Counted from the stretch's first letter, positions 1-5,788 are shown. The stretch is DNA of 6,135 nucleotides from Bacilli bacterium (GCA_028685445.1 JAQUDY010000068.1:1-6135), one strand, 5' to 3'. The notes: generated from the letters alone by a model not told the origin. Numbers and translations: made by a program.

Positions 1-1786
1 ATGTTTGAATAATAACTTCTCCAGGTACATTACTCCTACCTGCTCTACCAGATACTTGAGATAATAAACTAAAAGTATATTCTCCACTTCTAAAATCAGG
101 AATAGAAAGGGACTCATCAGCGTTAATTACTCCTACTAAAGTTACTTTAGGAAAATCAAGACCTTTAGATATCATTTGTGTTCCCAAAATTATATCAACT
201 TCGTGATTTTCTATATTTTTTATTATTTGTTCATGAGAGCCTTTCCTTGTTGTTGTATCTGCATCCATTCTAATAACTCTAGCTTCTGGATATTTTTCTT
301 TTATTTCTTGCTCTAACTTTTCAGTTCCAAGACCATAAGAAGTTAATGCATCTTCTTTGCAAGAAGAACAAATATTAGAGTTAAGAACTGTATAGCCACA
401 ATAATGACATCTTAAATTATTAGATGATTTATGGTAAGTTAATGTTATTTCACAATGAGGACATTTATAAGTGAATCCACAATTTTTACATGTAACAATA
501 GTAGTAAATCCTCTTCTATTTAAAAGAAGCATAATTTGCTGGTTATTTTTTAATCTTTCTTTAATCTTAGCATCTAATAAATCACTAATTATCATATTTC
601 TTTTGCGATATTCAAGAGCCATATCTACTAAGGTAATATCAGGTAAAACTGAGTCTCCTATTCGTTTATCTAAATTTATTAATTTATAAACTTCTTTGTT
701 AGCTCGAGCAAAGGACTCTAAAGTTGGAGTTGCAGAGCCTAATATCAAAGGAGCATTATGACTCTTTGCTCTTTTTTTGGCTATTTCAAGAGCGTGATAT
801 CTAGGATTATTTTCTTGTTTATAACTAGTGCTATGTTCCTCATCTATAATAATAATACCTATATTTTCTAGGGGTGTAAATATTGCACTTCTAGTTCCAA
901 CTACTATCTTTACCTCTCCACTAACAATTTTTTTATACTCATCGTGTCTTTCTCCTTCTGATAAAGCACTGTGGAAAATAGCAACATTAGAACCAAATCT
1001 AGAATAAAAACGGCTTACAATTTGAGCAGTTAATGTTATTTCAGGAACCAGCATGATAGCAGTCTTATTTTTATTTATAACTTTTTCAATTAATGACATA
1101 TAAACTTCTGTTTTTCCTGATCCGGTTACTCCATGAAGTAAATATATAACATTTTTATCTAAAACAACTGATTTTACAGCTTTTTCTTGATCAAAAGTTA
1201 ATTTTGGTTTATTGATATTTACATCATTTTTATTAATTCTATATTTTTTTTCGTTATAAGTTGTAATTATCTCTTCTTCTATCAAGGGATTTACTACTGT
1301 TAAATTATAATCATTTTTTAATACTTTTATTTCTCTTAGTAATTTTTTAATAAGTTCACTTTTTTTAAAAGCTCTTTTATTTTCTTTTAAAAATATATTG
1401 GCCTTATTTTTATCTTTGATTTTTAAATATGTATTATATAAATTATAATTACTTTTAACAGACTTTATTTTCATGCTGCTAGGAAACATCGTATTGTAAG
1501 CTGTTATTAATGTACATAAAGAAGTCTCTTTTAAAAATAAGCCTAATTCTAATAATTCATCATTTAAAGAAAAATTTTCATTTACAATAGATATTATCTC
1601 TTTTAAATTTTCAGTAGTTGTATTATTTATTATCTTAACTACAAAACCATTAACAGTATTAGGTCCAAAAGGAATTACTACTTTCATTCCTTTTTTTAAA
1701 ATATTTCTTAAATCTTTAGGTATCTTGTAAGTAAATGATCTATCTAATGACTTTACACCATACTCAACTAGTATTTCTGCATACAT
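1..1786 (-). CDS. priA: Primosomal protein N' (PriA), replication-restart DNA helicase; C-terminus cut off by the window edge
   Basis: PriA is a 3'-to-5' superfamily 2 helicase that recognises stalled or collapsed forks and reloads the replicative helicase. The 595 visible codons read without a frameshift from ATG 1786, which follows the ribosome binding site AGGGAG at 8 nt. Residues 1-105 fit the 3'-end DNA-binding domain and about 115-200 the winged-helix region. Helicase motifs follow in order: LTFDQE just before Walker A, GVTGSGKT (219-226), GTRSA (297-301), DEEH (315-318), GSATPTLES (350-358), NRRGF (423-427), GTQMISKG (535-542) and QVSGRAGR (577-584). Eight cysteines at 433, 436, 442, 445, 460, 463, 473 and 476 form the two zinc sites inside helicase lobe 2. 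Family members are usually about 730-800 residues, so the C-terminal domain lies beyond position 1. The gene is divergent from the Y-family polymerase gene, 89 nt away. Confidence 0.97.
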   Translation of the reverse strand, partial: MYAEILVEYGVKSLDRSFTYKIPKDLRNILKKGMKVVIPFGPNTVNGFVVKIINNTTTENLKEIISIVNENFSLNDELLELGLFLKETSLCTLITAYNTMFPSSMKIKSVKSNYNLYNTYLKIKDKNKANIFLKENKRAFKKSELIKKLLREIKVLKNDYNLTVVNPLIEEEIITTYNEKKYRINKNDVNINKPKLTFDQEKAVKSVVLDKNVIYLLHGVTGSGKTEVYMSLIEKVINKNKTAIMLVPEITLTAQIVSRFYSRFGSNVAIFHSALSEGERHDEYKKIVSGEVKIVVGTRSAIFTPLENIGIIIIDEEHSTSYKQENNPRYHALEIAKKRAKSHNAPLILGSATPTLESFARANKEVYKLINLDKRIGDSVLPDITLVDMALEYRKRNMIISDLLDAKIKERLKNNQQIMLLLNRRGFTTIVTCKNCGFTYKCPHCEITLTYHKSSNNLRCHYCGYTVLNSNICSSCKEDALTSYGLGTEKLEQEIKEKYPEARVIRMDADTTTRKGSHEQIIKNIENHEVDIILGTQMISKGLDFPKVTLVGVINADESLSIPDFRSGEYTFSLLSQVSGRAGRSNVPGEVIIQT

Positions 1787-1810
1787 GAATAATTCTCCCT
1801 TCTTTTTAAA

Positions 1811-1819
1811 ATTATATCA
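1811..1819 (-). promoter_or_regulatory. Extended -10 promoter of priA
   Basis: On the minus strand TGATATAAT gives a perfect -10 hexamer (TATAAT, 1816-1811) with an upstream TGn extension. No good -35 hexamer is visible at 16-18 nt, as expected for extended -10 promoters. Transcription would start near 1804, leaving a leader of about 18 nt before the priA ATG. The promoter was inferred from sequence only. Confidence 0.6.
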
Positions 1820-1829
1820 TACTTTCATA

Positions 1830-1858
1830 TTGAAAATATAGTACAAATGTTCTATAAT
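1830..1858 (+). promoter_or_regulatory. Promoter of the Y-family polymerase gene
   Basis: TTGAAA (1830-1835) and TATAAT (1853-1858) are separated by 17 nt, a near-consensus housekeeping sigma promoter. Transcription would start near 1865, only about 10 nt before the ATG at 1876. The ribosome binding site AGGTGA (1865-1870) would then lie at the very 5' end of the message. The spacer carries the LexA-like dyad described separately. Confidence 0.75.
1841..1852. promoter_or_regulatory. Putative LexA (SOS) operator between -35 and -10 of the polymerase promoter
   Basis: The 12-mer GTACAAATGTTC differs by one base from GAAC-N4-GTTC, the core of the Gram-positive (Bacillus DinR/LexA) operator. Against the longer consensus CGAACRNRYGTTYG it has three mismatches. 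It fills the 3' end of the spacer and abuts the TATAAT at 1853, where a bound repressor would block RNA polymerase. The target gene, a Y-family polymerase, is a typical SOS gene. No lexA gene is in the window, so the assignment rests on site match and position. Confidence 0.55.
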
Positions 1859-1875
1859 CGTTTTAGGTGATTTAA

Positions 1876-3135
1876 ATGAGTAAGATTTATCAAAAACGAA
1901 ATATTATAGCGATTGATCTTAAGAGCTTTTTTGCATCTTGTGAATGTTTAGAAAGAAATATAGATGGCAACAAAAATGCTTTAGTTGTTTGTGATCCTAC
2001 TAAAAAAGGATCAATTACCTTAGCAATTTCTCCTTATCTTAAATCTCTTGGAGTAAAAGGCAGAACCAGAGTTTATGATTTGCCTAAAAATATTAAGATA
2101 ATTAAAGTTCCTCCAAGAATGGGGCTTTATAATAAAAAAAGTAAAGAAGTAATTAAAGTATACGAAGAGTTCATTTCTAAAGAAGATATGCATATTTATT
2201 CTATTGATGAAGTTTTTCTAGATGTTACTAACTATTTATCTTTATACCAAAAAAGTGATTATGAATTAGCAAATGACATTTTAAATAGAATTAAAGAAAA
2301 AACAGGACTTACTGCAGCTGCTGGAATAGGACCTAATATTCTTCTTGCTAAAGTCTGCATGGATATAGAAAGTAAAAATAATGTTAATAATATAGCAGCT
2401 TGGGGATTTGATGATGTTACAACAAAATTATGGAAATTAGAACCACTATCTAAAATGTGGGGTATTGGTAGTAGAATGGAAAAAAAATTAAATAATTTAA
2501 AATTATTTACAATCGGAGATATTGCTCGTTATAATAGATTAGTTTTAAAAGAAAAGTTTGGAGTATTAGGTGAAAAATTATGGCTTCATGCTAATGGAAT
2601 TGACTTAACTAATATTAGTGAATTAAATAAGCCACCTAAAAATGAATCTATTAGTCATAGTCAAGTTCTATATAAAGATTACGACGAAGAGAATATTCCT
2701 TTAATTATCAAAGAAATGATAGAACGTTTAACTCGAAGATTAAGATCTATGAAAAAAAAATCTTCTATTATTGGTTTTAATATAGATTATTCAAAAGCAG
2801 TAGGAGGTGGTTTTTCTCATACAGTTAAGATAGATAGACATACAAAAGACACGGGAGAAATATTTGAAGTTTGCCTTAATATTTTTGATAAGTACTATAA
2901 ATTTTTACCAATTAGAAAAGTTTCTATTTATTTAGCTGGACTTACAAATGATGTAGGAGTTCAGTTAGATCTTTTCAAACCTTTAGAAGAAACTCTTTTA
3001 AAAGATAAAACAAACGATGTAATAGATTCTATAAAAGATAAATATGGAACAAATAGTCTTTTAAAAGCTTCAAGTCTTCTTTCTGATTCAACAGTTATTG
3101 CTAGAAATAAAAAAAATGGTATTGAAAAGTATTGA
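1876..3135 (+). CDS. Y-family translesion DNA polymerase, UmuC/UvrX (YqjW)-like Gram-positive type
   Basis: Error-prone polymerase that copies past damaged template bases; 419 residues, the normal full length for the family. The palm begins with IDLKSFFASCE (13-23): D14 is the first metal ligand and F19 sits at the steric-gate position that excludes ribonucleotides. SIDEVFLD (109-116) supplies D111 and E112. K16 stands where E. coli Pol IV has its second Asp, which is usual in the Gram-positive UmuC-like branch. The helix-hairpin-helix thumb region is about 187-216 (LSKMWGIGSRMEKKL), and the little-finger domain is about 255-355. Q363-L-D-L-F367 is a canonical beta-clamp-binding motif. The end (TVIARNKKNG) resembles the C-terminus of UvrX/YqjW relatives. 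The ribosome binding site AGGTGA lies 5 nt before the ATG. Expression is probably SOS-controlled. No terminator separates it from the tRNA gene. A dinB-type name is possible, but the DLKSF signature favours the UmuC/UvrX branch. Confidence 0.95.
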   Translation: MSKIYQKRNIIAIDLKSFFASCECLERNIDGNKNALVVCDPTKKGSITLAISPYLKSLGVKGRTRVYDLPKNIKIIKVPPRMGLYNKKSKEVIKVYEEFISKEDMHIYSIDEVFLDVTNYLSLYQKSDYELANDILNRIKEKTGLTAAAGIGPNILLAKVCMDIESKNNVNNIAAWGFDDVTTKLWKLEPLSKMWGIGSRMEKKLNNLKLFTIGDIARYNRLVLKEKFGVLGEKLWLHANGIDLTNISELNKPPKNESISHSQVLYKDYDEENIPLIIKEMIERLTRRLRSMKKKSSIIGFNIDYSKAVGGGFSHTVKIDRHTKDTGEIFEVCLNIFDKYYKFLPIRKVSIYLAGLTNDVGVQLDLFKPLEETLLKDKTNDVIDSIKDKYGTNSLLKASSLLSDSTVIARNKKNGIEKY

Positions 3136-3160
3136 TTTTACCAAGGCTCTGTGCTAATAT
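3132..3160 (+). promoter_or_regulatory. Promoter of the tRNA-Ala gene, overlapping the polymerase stop codon
   Basis: TTGATT (3132-3137) and TAATAT (3155-3160) are 17 nt apart, and TGC directly before the -10 makes it an extended -10. The -35 hexamer contains the TGA stop codon (3133-3135) of the preceding gene. Transcription would start near 3167, about 10 nt before the mature tRNA 5' end. Confidence 0.65.
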
Positions 3161-3176
3161 TAAGTTGTTCTTATTT

Positions 3177-3253
3177 GGGGAATTAGCTCAATTGGCTAGA
3201 GCACCTGCCTTGCACGCAGGGGGTTAGGAGTTCGAGTCTCCTATTCTCCACCA
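3177..3253 (+). tRNA. tRNA-Ala (anticodon TGC), CCA encoded
   Basis: A full cloverleaf can be drawn. The acceptor stem is GGGGAAT (3177-3183) with ATTCTCC (3243-3249), the D-arm is GCTC/GAGC, and the anticodon stem CCTGC/GCAGG encloses the loop CTTGCAC with anticodon TGC at 3211-3213. The variable loop has 5 nt, and the T-arm AGGAG/CTCCT encloses TTCGAGT. The third acceptor pair is G3-U70, the main identity element read by alanyl-tRNA synthetase, which independently confirms alanine. Discriminator A3250 is followed by a genomic CCA (3251-3253). It is a single gene here, not part of an rRNA operon. Confidence 0.97.
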
Positions 3254-3264
3254 TTAATGTAACT

Positions 3265-3291
3265 AAAGCCTTTATAAGGCTTTTTATTTTT
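3265..3291 (+). terminator. Intrinsic terminator after tRNA-Ala
   Basis: An 8-bp perfect stem, AAAGCCTT (3265-3272) with AAGGCTTT (3276-3283), closes a 3-nt TAT loop and runs into a T-rich tail to 3291. It lies 12 nt after the CCA end. It is the only terminator between the polymerase gene and the next operon, so it probably ends both transcripts. Confidence 0.88.
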
Positions 3292-3304
3292 AAATAATAA
3301 ACCC

Positions 3305-3333
3305 TTACCATTTAAATATATTTATAGTATACT
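3305..3333 (+). promoter_or_regulatory. Promoter of the LiaF/DUF4097-type operon
   Basis: TTACCA (3305-3310) is a moderate -35 and TATACT (3328-3333) a good -10, with 17 nt between. The start site would fall near 3340, giving a leader of about 19 nt. The -10 is at the centre of the 34-bp palindrome, so the promoter can be silenced or remodelled by whatever binds there. Confidence 0.6.
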
Positions 3334-3346
3334 ATAAATATATTTA
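3313..3346. repeat. Perfect 34-bp palindrome, probable operator of the downstream operon
   Basis: All 17 base pairs of the dyad are exact; the axis is between 3329 and 3330 in GTATAC, and the core is ATAGTATACTAT. It covers the -10, the predicted start site and the first base of the ribosome binding site AGGAG (3346-3350). Such a place suits a homodimeric repressor. It has no T-run and the transcript would start inside it, so it is not a terminator. The binding protein is unknown: no helix-turn-helix protein is encoded nearby. Very AT-rich DNA raises the chance of short palindromes, but 17 exact pairs is well beyond what that explains. Confidence 0.75.
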
Positions 3347-3358
3347 GGAGAGGATTAA

Positions 3359-3691
3359 ATGAATAAAAAATTCATTCTTATTGATAGGAGTTTATATCTA
3401 ATTATAAGAAGAAGTACTGAAAATATTGAAAGTTGGGAGAACTATAAAAAAGATTTAGATAGTTATGACTTTGATTTTGGCAAAATGGATGTGTATGAAG
3501 TTGTCAATTCTAAGTTTTATAAATTAAATAAGTTTAAAGATTCTAATCAATATACTAAAGAAAAAGATTTTATTTGTGATAAAATTTTACTAAAAGAATT
3601 AGGATATTTAAATGCTTTATTGCATTCTCAAAAAAAATATAGTGATAGAATCAAAATAAAAAAAGGAGAAAATAGTTATGGAAAGAATTAA
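3359..3691 (+). CDS. Hypothetical protein, first gene of the LiaF/DUF4097-type operon
   Basis: I do not recognise this 110-residue protein. It is soluble in appearance: there is no signal peptide or membrane helix, only a short hydrophobic N-terminal segment (FILIDRSLYLII, 5-16) likely to be a buried strand or helix. The middle is rich in D, Y and K, one cysteine is at 73, a likely amphipathic helix spans about 70-92, and the tail is lysine-rich. No helix-turn-helix or kinase motif can be seen, so it cannot be called the operon's regulator. AGGAG lies 8 nt before the ATG, directly after the palindromic operator. Its last 14 nt overlap the next gene, so the two are probably translationally coupled. 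By position it may act with the membrane proteins encoded downstream, but that is inference. Confidence 0.85.
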   Translation: MNKKFILIDRSLYLIIRRSTENIESWENYKKDLDSYDFDFGKMDVYEVVNSKFYKLNKFKDSNQYTKEKDFICDKILLKELGYLNALLHSQKKYSDRIKIKKGENSYGKN

Positions 3692-4355
3692 TAAAATTAT
3701 TTGGGGAGTTGCGTTTATAATTGTTGGTTTAATAGTTGGAACAAACTCTTTAAACATTACTAATATAAATATATTTTTTAAAGGTTGGTGGACATTATTT
3801 ATTATTATTCCATCTTTAGTGGGATTAATTAAAAGTAAAGAAAACATAACAAGTAACAGTATTGGTTTAATAATAGGAATTGCTCTTTTTTTAGCAGTGA
3901 GAGACGTTATTAGTTTAAGTATATTAAGCACACTTTTACTACCCTTTGTATTGATTGCAACAGGAGTATCTATTATTTTTAAGAATACTATAAAAAACCA
4001 AATAAAAGATAAGCTTAAATCTACAAATATTAACACACTTGAGACAATTGCGGTTACTTTTGCTGAAGAAAAAATTAATGTTGAAAACGAGAAGTTTAAA
4101 GGTTCTAATCTTGATGTCGTTTTTGGAAGTATCACTTTGAATTTAAAAAAAGCTACTTTTGACAAAGATACAATAATTAAGTCAAGTTCTATTTTTGGAG
4201 GGATCAAACTTATATTACCTGATAATGTTAATGTTAAAATTAAATCAACTCCTATTTTTGGAGGAGTTTCTAATAAAGTTGTAAACAAAGTAGATAATAA
4301 AAAAACTATTTATATAGACTCTTTCACTTTGTTCGGAGGGTTTGAAATAAAATGA
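3678..4355 (+). CDS. LiaF-like membrane protein (LiaI/LiaF-type transmembrane region plus LiaF C-terminal, DUF2154-like domain)
   Basis: This 225-residue protein has four predicted membrane helices (about 7-21, 37-52, 61-75 and 84-101) and a cytoplasmic or membrane-proximal C-terminal domain from about 121. That domain repeats the motif [I/L/V]FGG: VFGS (148-151), IFGG (172-175), IFGG (193-196) and LFGG (218-221). The spacer ILPDNVNVKI is typical of the LiaF C-terminal 'cell wall-active antibiotics response' family. In Bacillus LiaF inhibits the LiaRS two-component system and relays cell-wall antibiotic stress; here no LiaR or LiaS is present, so the signalling partner is unknown. AAAGGAG (3662-3668) lies 9 nt before the ATG. 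The start overlaps the upstream gene by 14 nt, and the TGA overlaps the next ATG. Membership of the family is clear from the pattern; the function is transferred by analogy. Confidence 0.85.
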   Translation: MERINKIIWGVAFIIVGLIVGTNSLNITNINIFFKGWWTLFIIIPSLVGLIKSKENITSNSIGLIIGIALFLAVRDVISLSILSTLLLPFVLIATGVSIIFKNTIKNQIKDKLKSTNINTLETIAVTFAEEKINVENEKFKGSNLDVVFGSITLNLKKATFDKDTIIKSSSIFGGIKLILPDNVNVKIKSTPIFGGVSNKVVNKVDNKKTIYIDSFTLFGGFEIK

Positions 4356-5149
4356 GTAATATTCAAAAAGGAATTAAATTATTCGCAATTTGTTTAGCTG
4401 TTTTTATAATTAGTAGCATTATTAGTGGAATATTATTTGTATTATCAATAATAACAAACACGAGTCATTTTAGTAGTGAGTTTTATTTTCAACAAACTTT
4501 TTATAACATAAAGAATATTGATGTTGATCTTTCAACAACAAAATTAGAAATCAAAAAAGGTGCTGAATTTAAGATTGACGGAAATACAACAAATCCAACT
4601 TTTAAAATGGAATCTAATGAAGATACTTTAAAAATTTTTGAATCCCCAAAAAAAATTATGAATAATAATAAAACAGGTAAAGTAACCTTATATGTATTAG
4701 AGAATTATCCACTAGATAGTTTGTATATAAATAATGAAGCTGGTTCTGTTAAATTATCATCTATATCTTCTAATTCTTTTAGTTTAAGTCAAGGTATAGG
4801 AATTACCAAAATAAATGATTCTAATCTTAAAAACGCTAATATTAATGGTAGCGTAGGAAAAATCGATATTAAAAATTCTTTACTAAATAATTTACATCTA
4901 GAGTCTGGCATTGGAGAAGTATTTATCCAATCAGATATTACTGGTAATAGTTATATTAAAAGTGGTATTGGAAAAGTTGTTTTAAATTTAAAAGATGAAA
5001 ATGATTATACAATAAATGTAACTAAAGGTATTGGGATGATATCTATAAATAACATAAACCAATCAAACAATAAAGTTTATGGTAGTGGCTTAAATAATTT
5101 AAATATTGAAGGCGGTATTGGAAAAATTGATATTAAATTTAATAATTAA
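4352..5149 (+). CDS. Single-pass membrane protein with DUF4097 (toastrack)-like beta-repeat domain
   Basis: The 265-residue protein has one N-terminal membrane helix (about 8-35, FAICLAVFIISSIISGILFVL) and a long beta-rich domain. From residue 129 a GIG[K/x]-hydrophobic-x-hydrophobic motif recurs: GIGITKI (148), SVGKIDI (167), GIGEVFI (186), GIGKVVL (205), GIGMISI (227) and GIGKIDI (255). The first spacings are exactly 19 residues. This is the layout of a stacked beta-solenoid, as in DUF4097 'putative adhesin' or toastrack proteins, which commonly sit beside LiaF-, PspC- or DUF1700-type membrane genes in envelope-stress operons. The start overlaps the LiaF-like stop in ATGA. The ribosome binding site GGAGG (4335-4339) is formed by the codons of the last FGG motif, 12 nt upstream. 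The solenoid face is expected to bind a lipid or protein partner, perhaps the LiaF-like neighbour; the ligand is unknown. Confidence 0.8.
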   Translation: MSNIQKGIKLFAICLAVFIISSIISGILFVLSIITNTSHFSSEFYFQQTFYNIKNIDVDLSTTKLEIKKGAEFKIDGNTTNPTFKMESNEDTLKIFESPKKIMNNNKTGKVTLYVLENYPLDSLYINNEAGSVKLSSISSNSFSLSQGIGITKINDSNLKNANINGSVGKIDIKNSLLNNLHLESGIGEVFIQSDITGNSYIKSGIGKVVLNLKDENDYTINVTKGIGMISINNINQSNNKVYGSGLNNLNIEGGIGKIDIKFNN

Positions 5150-5182
5150 TATAATTTAATGTATATTTTTTTATAAACAACA

Positions 5183-5223
5183 TATAATATTAGTGAGAAG
5201 GCAAGATTTGATTTTGTCTTCTC
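5183..5223 (+). other. TATAAT box followed by a 10-bp hairpin, possible small RNA or leader
   Basis: A perfect TATAAT (5183-5188) lies 6 nt before a hairpin with stem GAGAAGGCAA (5195-5204) and TTGTCTTCTC (5214-5223), one G-U pair and a 9-nt loop. A start near 5195 would give an RNA of about 65 nt ending at the next terminator. No convincing -35 or TGn extension is present and TATAAT-like words are common in such AT-rich DNA, so promoter activity is doubtful. The hairpin itself is clear. Confidence 0.35.
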
Positions 5224-5227
5224 AAAA

Positions 5228-5260
5228 GGACTCACTAAATAAGTGAGTCCCTTTTTTTTT
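5228..5260 (+). terminator. Strong intrinsic terminator between convergent genes, probably bidirectional
   Basis: A 9-bp perfect stem, GGACTCACT (5228-5236) with AGTGAGTCC (5242-5250), closes a 5-nt AAATA loop and is followed by C and nine T (5252-5260) on the plus strand. This ends the three-gene operon. On the minus strand the same stem is followed by TTTT (5227-5224), a weaker tail that could end the convergent gene. The plus-strand T-run overlaps that gene's stop codon (5261-5259). Confidence 0.92.
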
Positions 5261-5684
5261 ATTTTCTTATATCCCTATCATAAATATAACTAAACTCTAA
5301 CAAATTATCTATTGTTAAAAGAGATTCTGCGCTTAGCGATAAATTTGAAGTTATTAAAAAATCATCTATAAGCTTTGGATTACATTCATAATTATTATTA
5401 TTTAAATATTCTTCAAATACTTTTATTTCATAAGAATATTTAGTTTTAAAAACCGCCACTTTTCCTTGAGGAGTAAATGCTAGTTCTTGATAACTATTAT
5501 CAGGTGAAATGTCGTTCCATCTTAAATATATATAACCTAAGTTAGATAATTCTCCTAAAGATTCTATTTTTTCCTCTGATAATTCATTCTTAAGTTGATT
5601 TACTGAGCAAGGAAGTTTATCTCCAAACTCTAGTAAAGTTAAGTCTAAAAGACTTAATGTTTCTTCATAATTAGCTTGTTTCAT
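5259..5684 (-). CDS. Hypothetical small soluble protein, possible winged-helix fold
   Basis: I do not recognise this protein. From ATG 5684 it has 141 residues; the frame opens five codons earlier at ATG 5699. The later start is preferred because AAAGGA lies 6 nt before it, whereas the first ATG has no ribosome binding site and lies only about 3 nt after the expected transcription start. The protein is acidic and leucine-rich without a signal peptide or membrane helix. The stretch LGELSNLGYIYLRWND, followed by ELAFTPQGKVAVF, recalls the recognition-helix/wing part of winged-helix proteins (L-x-LxxxGYI, then LTxxG). This likeness is weak and DNA binding is not established. The C-terminal half looks helical. 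The stop lies in the shared terminator region, and the gene is monocistronic and divergent from the next one. Confidence 0.8.
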   Translation of the reverse strand: MKQANYEETLSLLDLTLLEFGDKLPCSVNQLKNELSEEKIESLGELSNLGYIYLRWNDISPDNSYQELAFTPQGKVAVFKTKYSYEIKVFEEYLNNNNYECNPKLIDDFLITSNLSLSAESLLTIDNLLEFSYIYDRDIRK

Positions 5685-5708
5685 ACTTTTTCCTTTCATA
5701 GTGCTAGT

Positions 5709-5736
5709 ATTATATCATTTTTTTTATTAAAATCAA
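5709..5736 (-). promoter_or_regulatory. Promoter of the 5259-5684 gene
   Basis: On the minus strand TTGATT (5736-5731) and TATAAT (5714-5709) are 16 nt apart, with TGA directly before the -10 (extended -10). The start would be near 5702, giving a leader of about 18 nt to the preferred ATG at 5684. This supports that later start. Confidence 0.65.
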
Positions 5737-5761
5737 TGTTTTAAAAATAGTTTATTTTTGA

Positions 5762-5781
5762 TATGATATATATATTAGGAG
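5762..5781 (+). promoter_or_regulatory. Ribosome binding site and tentative -10 of the right-edge membrane protein gene
   Basis: AGGAG (5777-5781) lies 7 nt before the ATG at 5789. TATGAT (5762-5767) could serve as a -10, or TGATATATA (5764-5772) as an extended -10, but no convincing -35 is visible. The two candidates overlap and cannot be told apart by sequence. The ribosome binding site is solid, the promoter weak. Confidence 0.4.
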
Positions 5782-5788
5782 AATAATT

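Noticed and set aside
471..689. 72-codon open frame on the plus strand
   Set aside because: It lies inside the well-supported priA frame on the opposite strand, antisense to the zinc-site region, with no ribosome binding site or promoter of its own.
3133..3135. TGA read as tryptophan (mycoplasma-type code)
   Set aside because: Reading through would extend the polymerase into the tRNA gene, and reading through 4353-4355 would run the LiaF-like frame into the next gene. Tryptophan is encoded by TGG throughout, so the standard code fits.
3313..3346. Palindrome considered as a terminator of the tRNA transcript
   Set aside because: It has no T-run after the stem on either strand, a good terminator already exists at 3265-3291, and a promoter -10 lies at its centre.
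3617..4288. 223-codon open frame on the minus strand
   Set aside because: It is antisense to the LiaF-like gene, whose FGG repeats, membrane helices, ribosome binding site and operon overlaps are convincing. The antisense product is a low-complexity hydrophobic string produced by the AT-rich composition.
5155..5188. Complete sigma promoter with TTTAAT as -35
   Set aside because: The distance to TATAAT is 22 nt, too long for a standard promoter; the -10 alone was kept as a low-confidence element.
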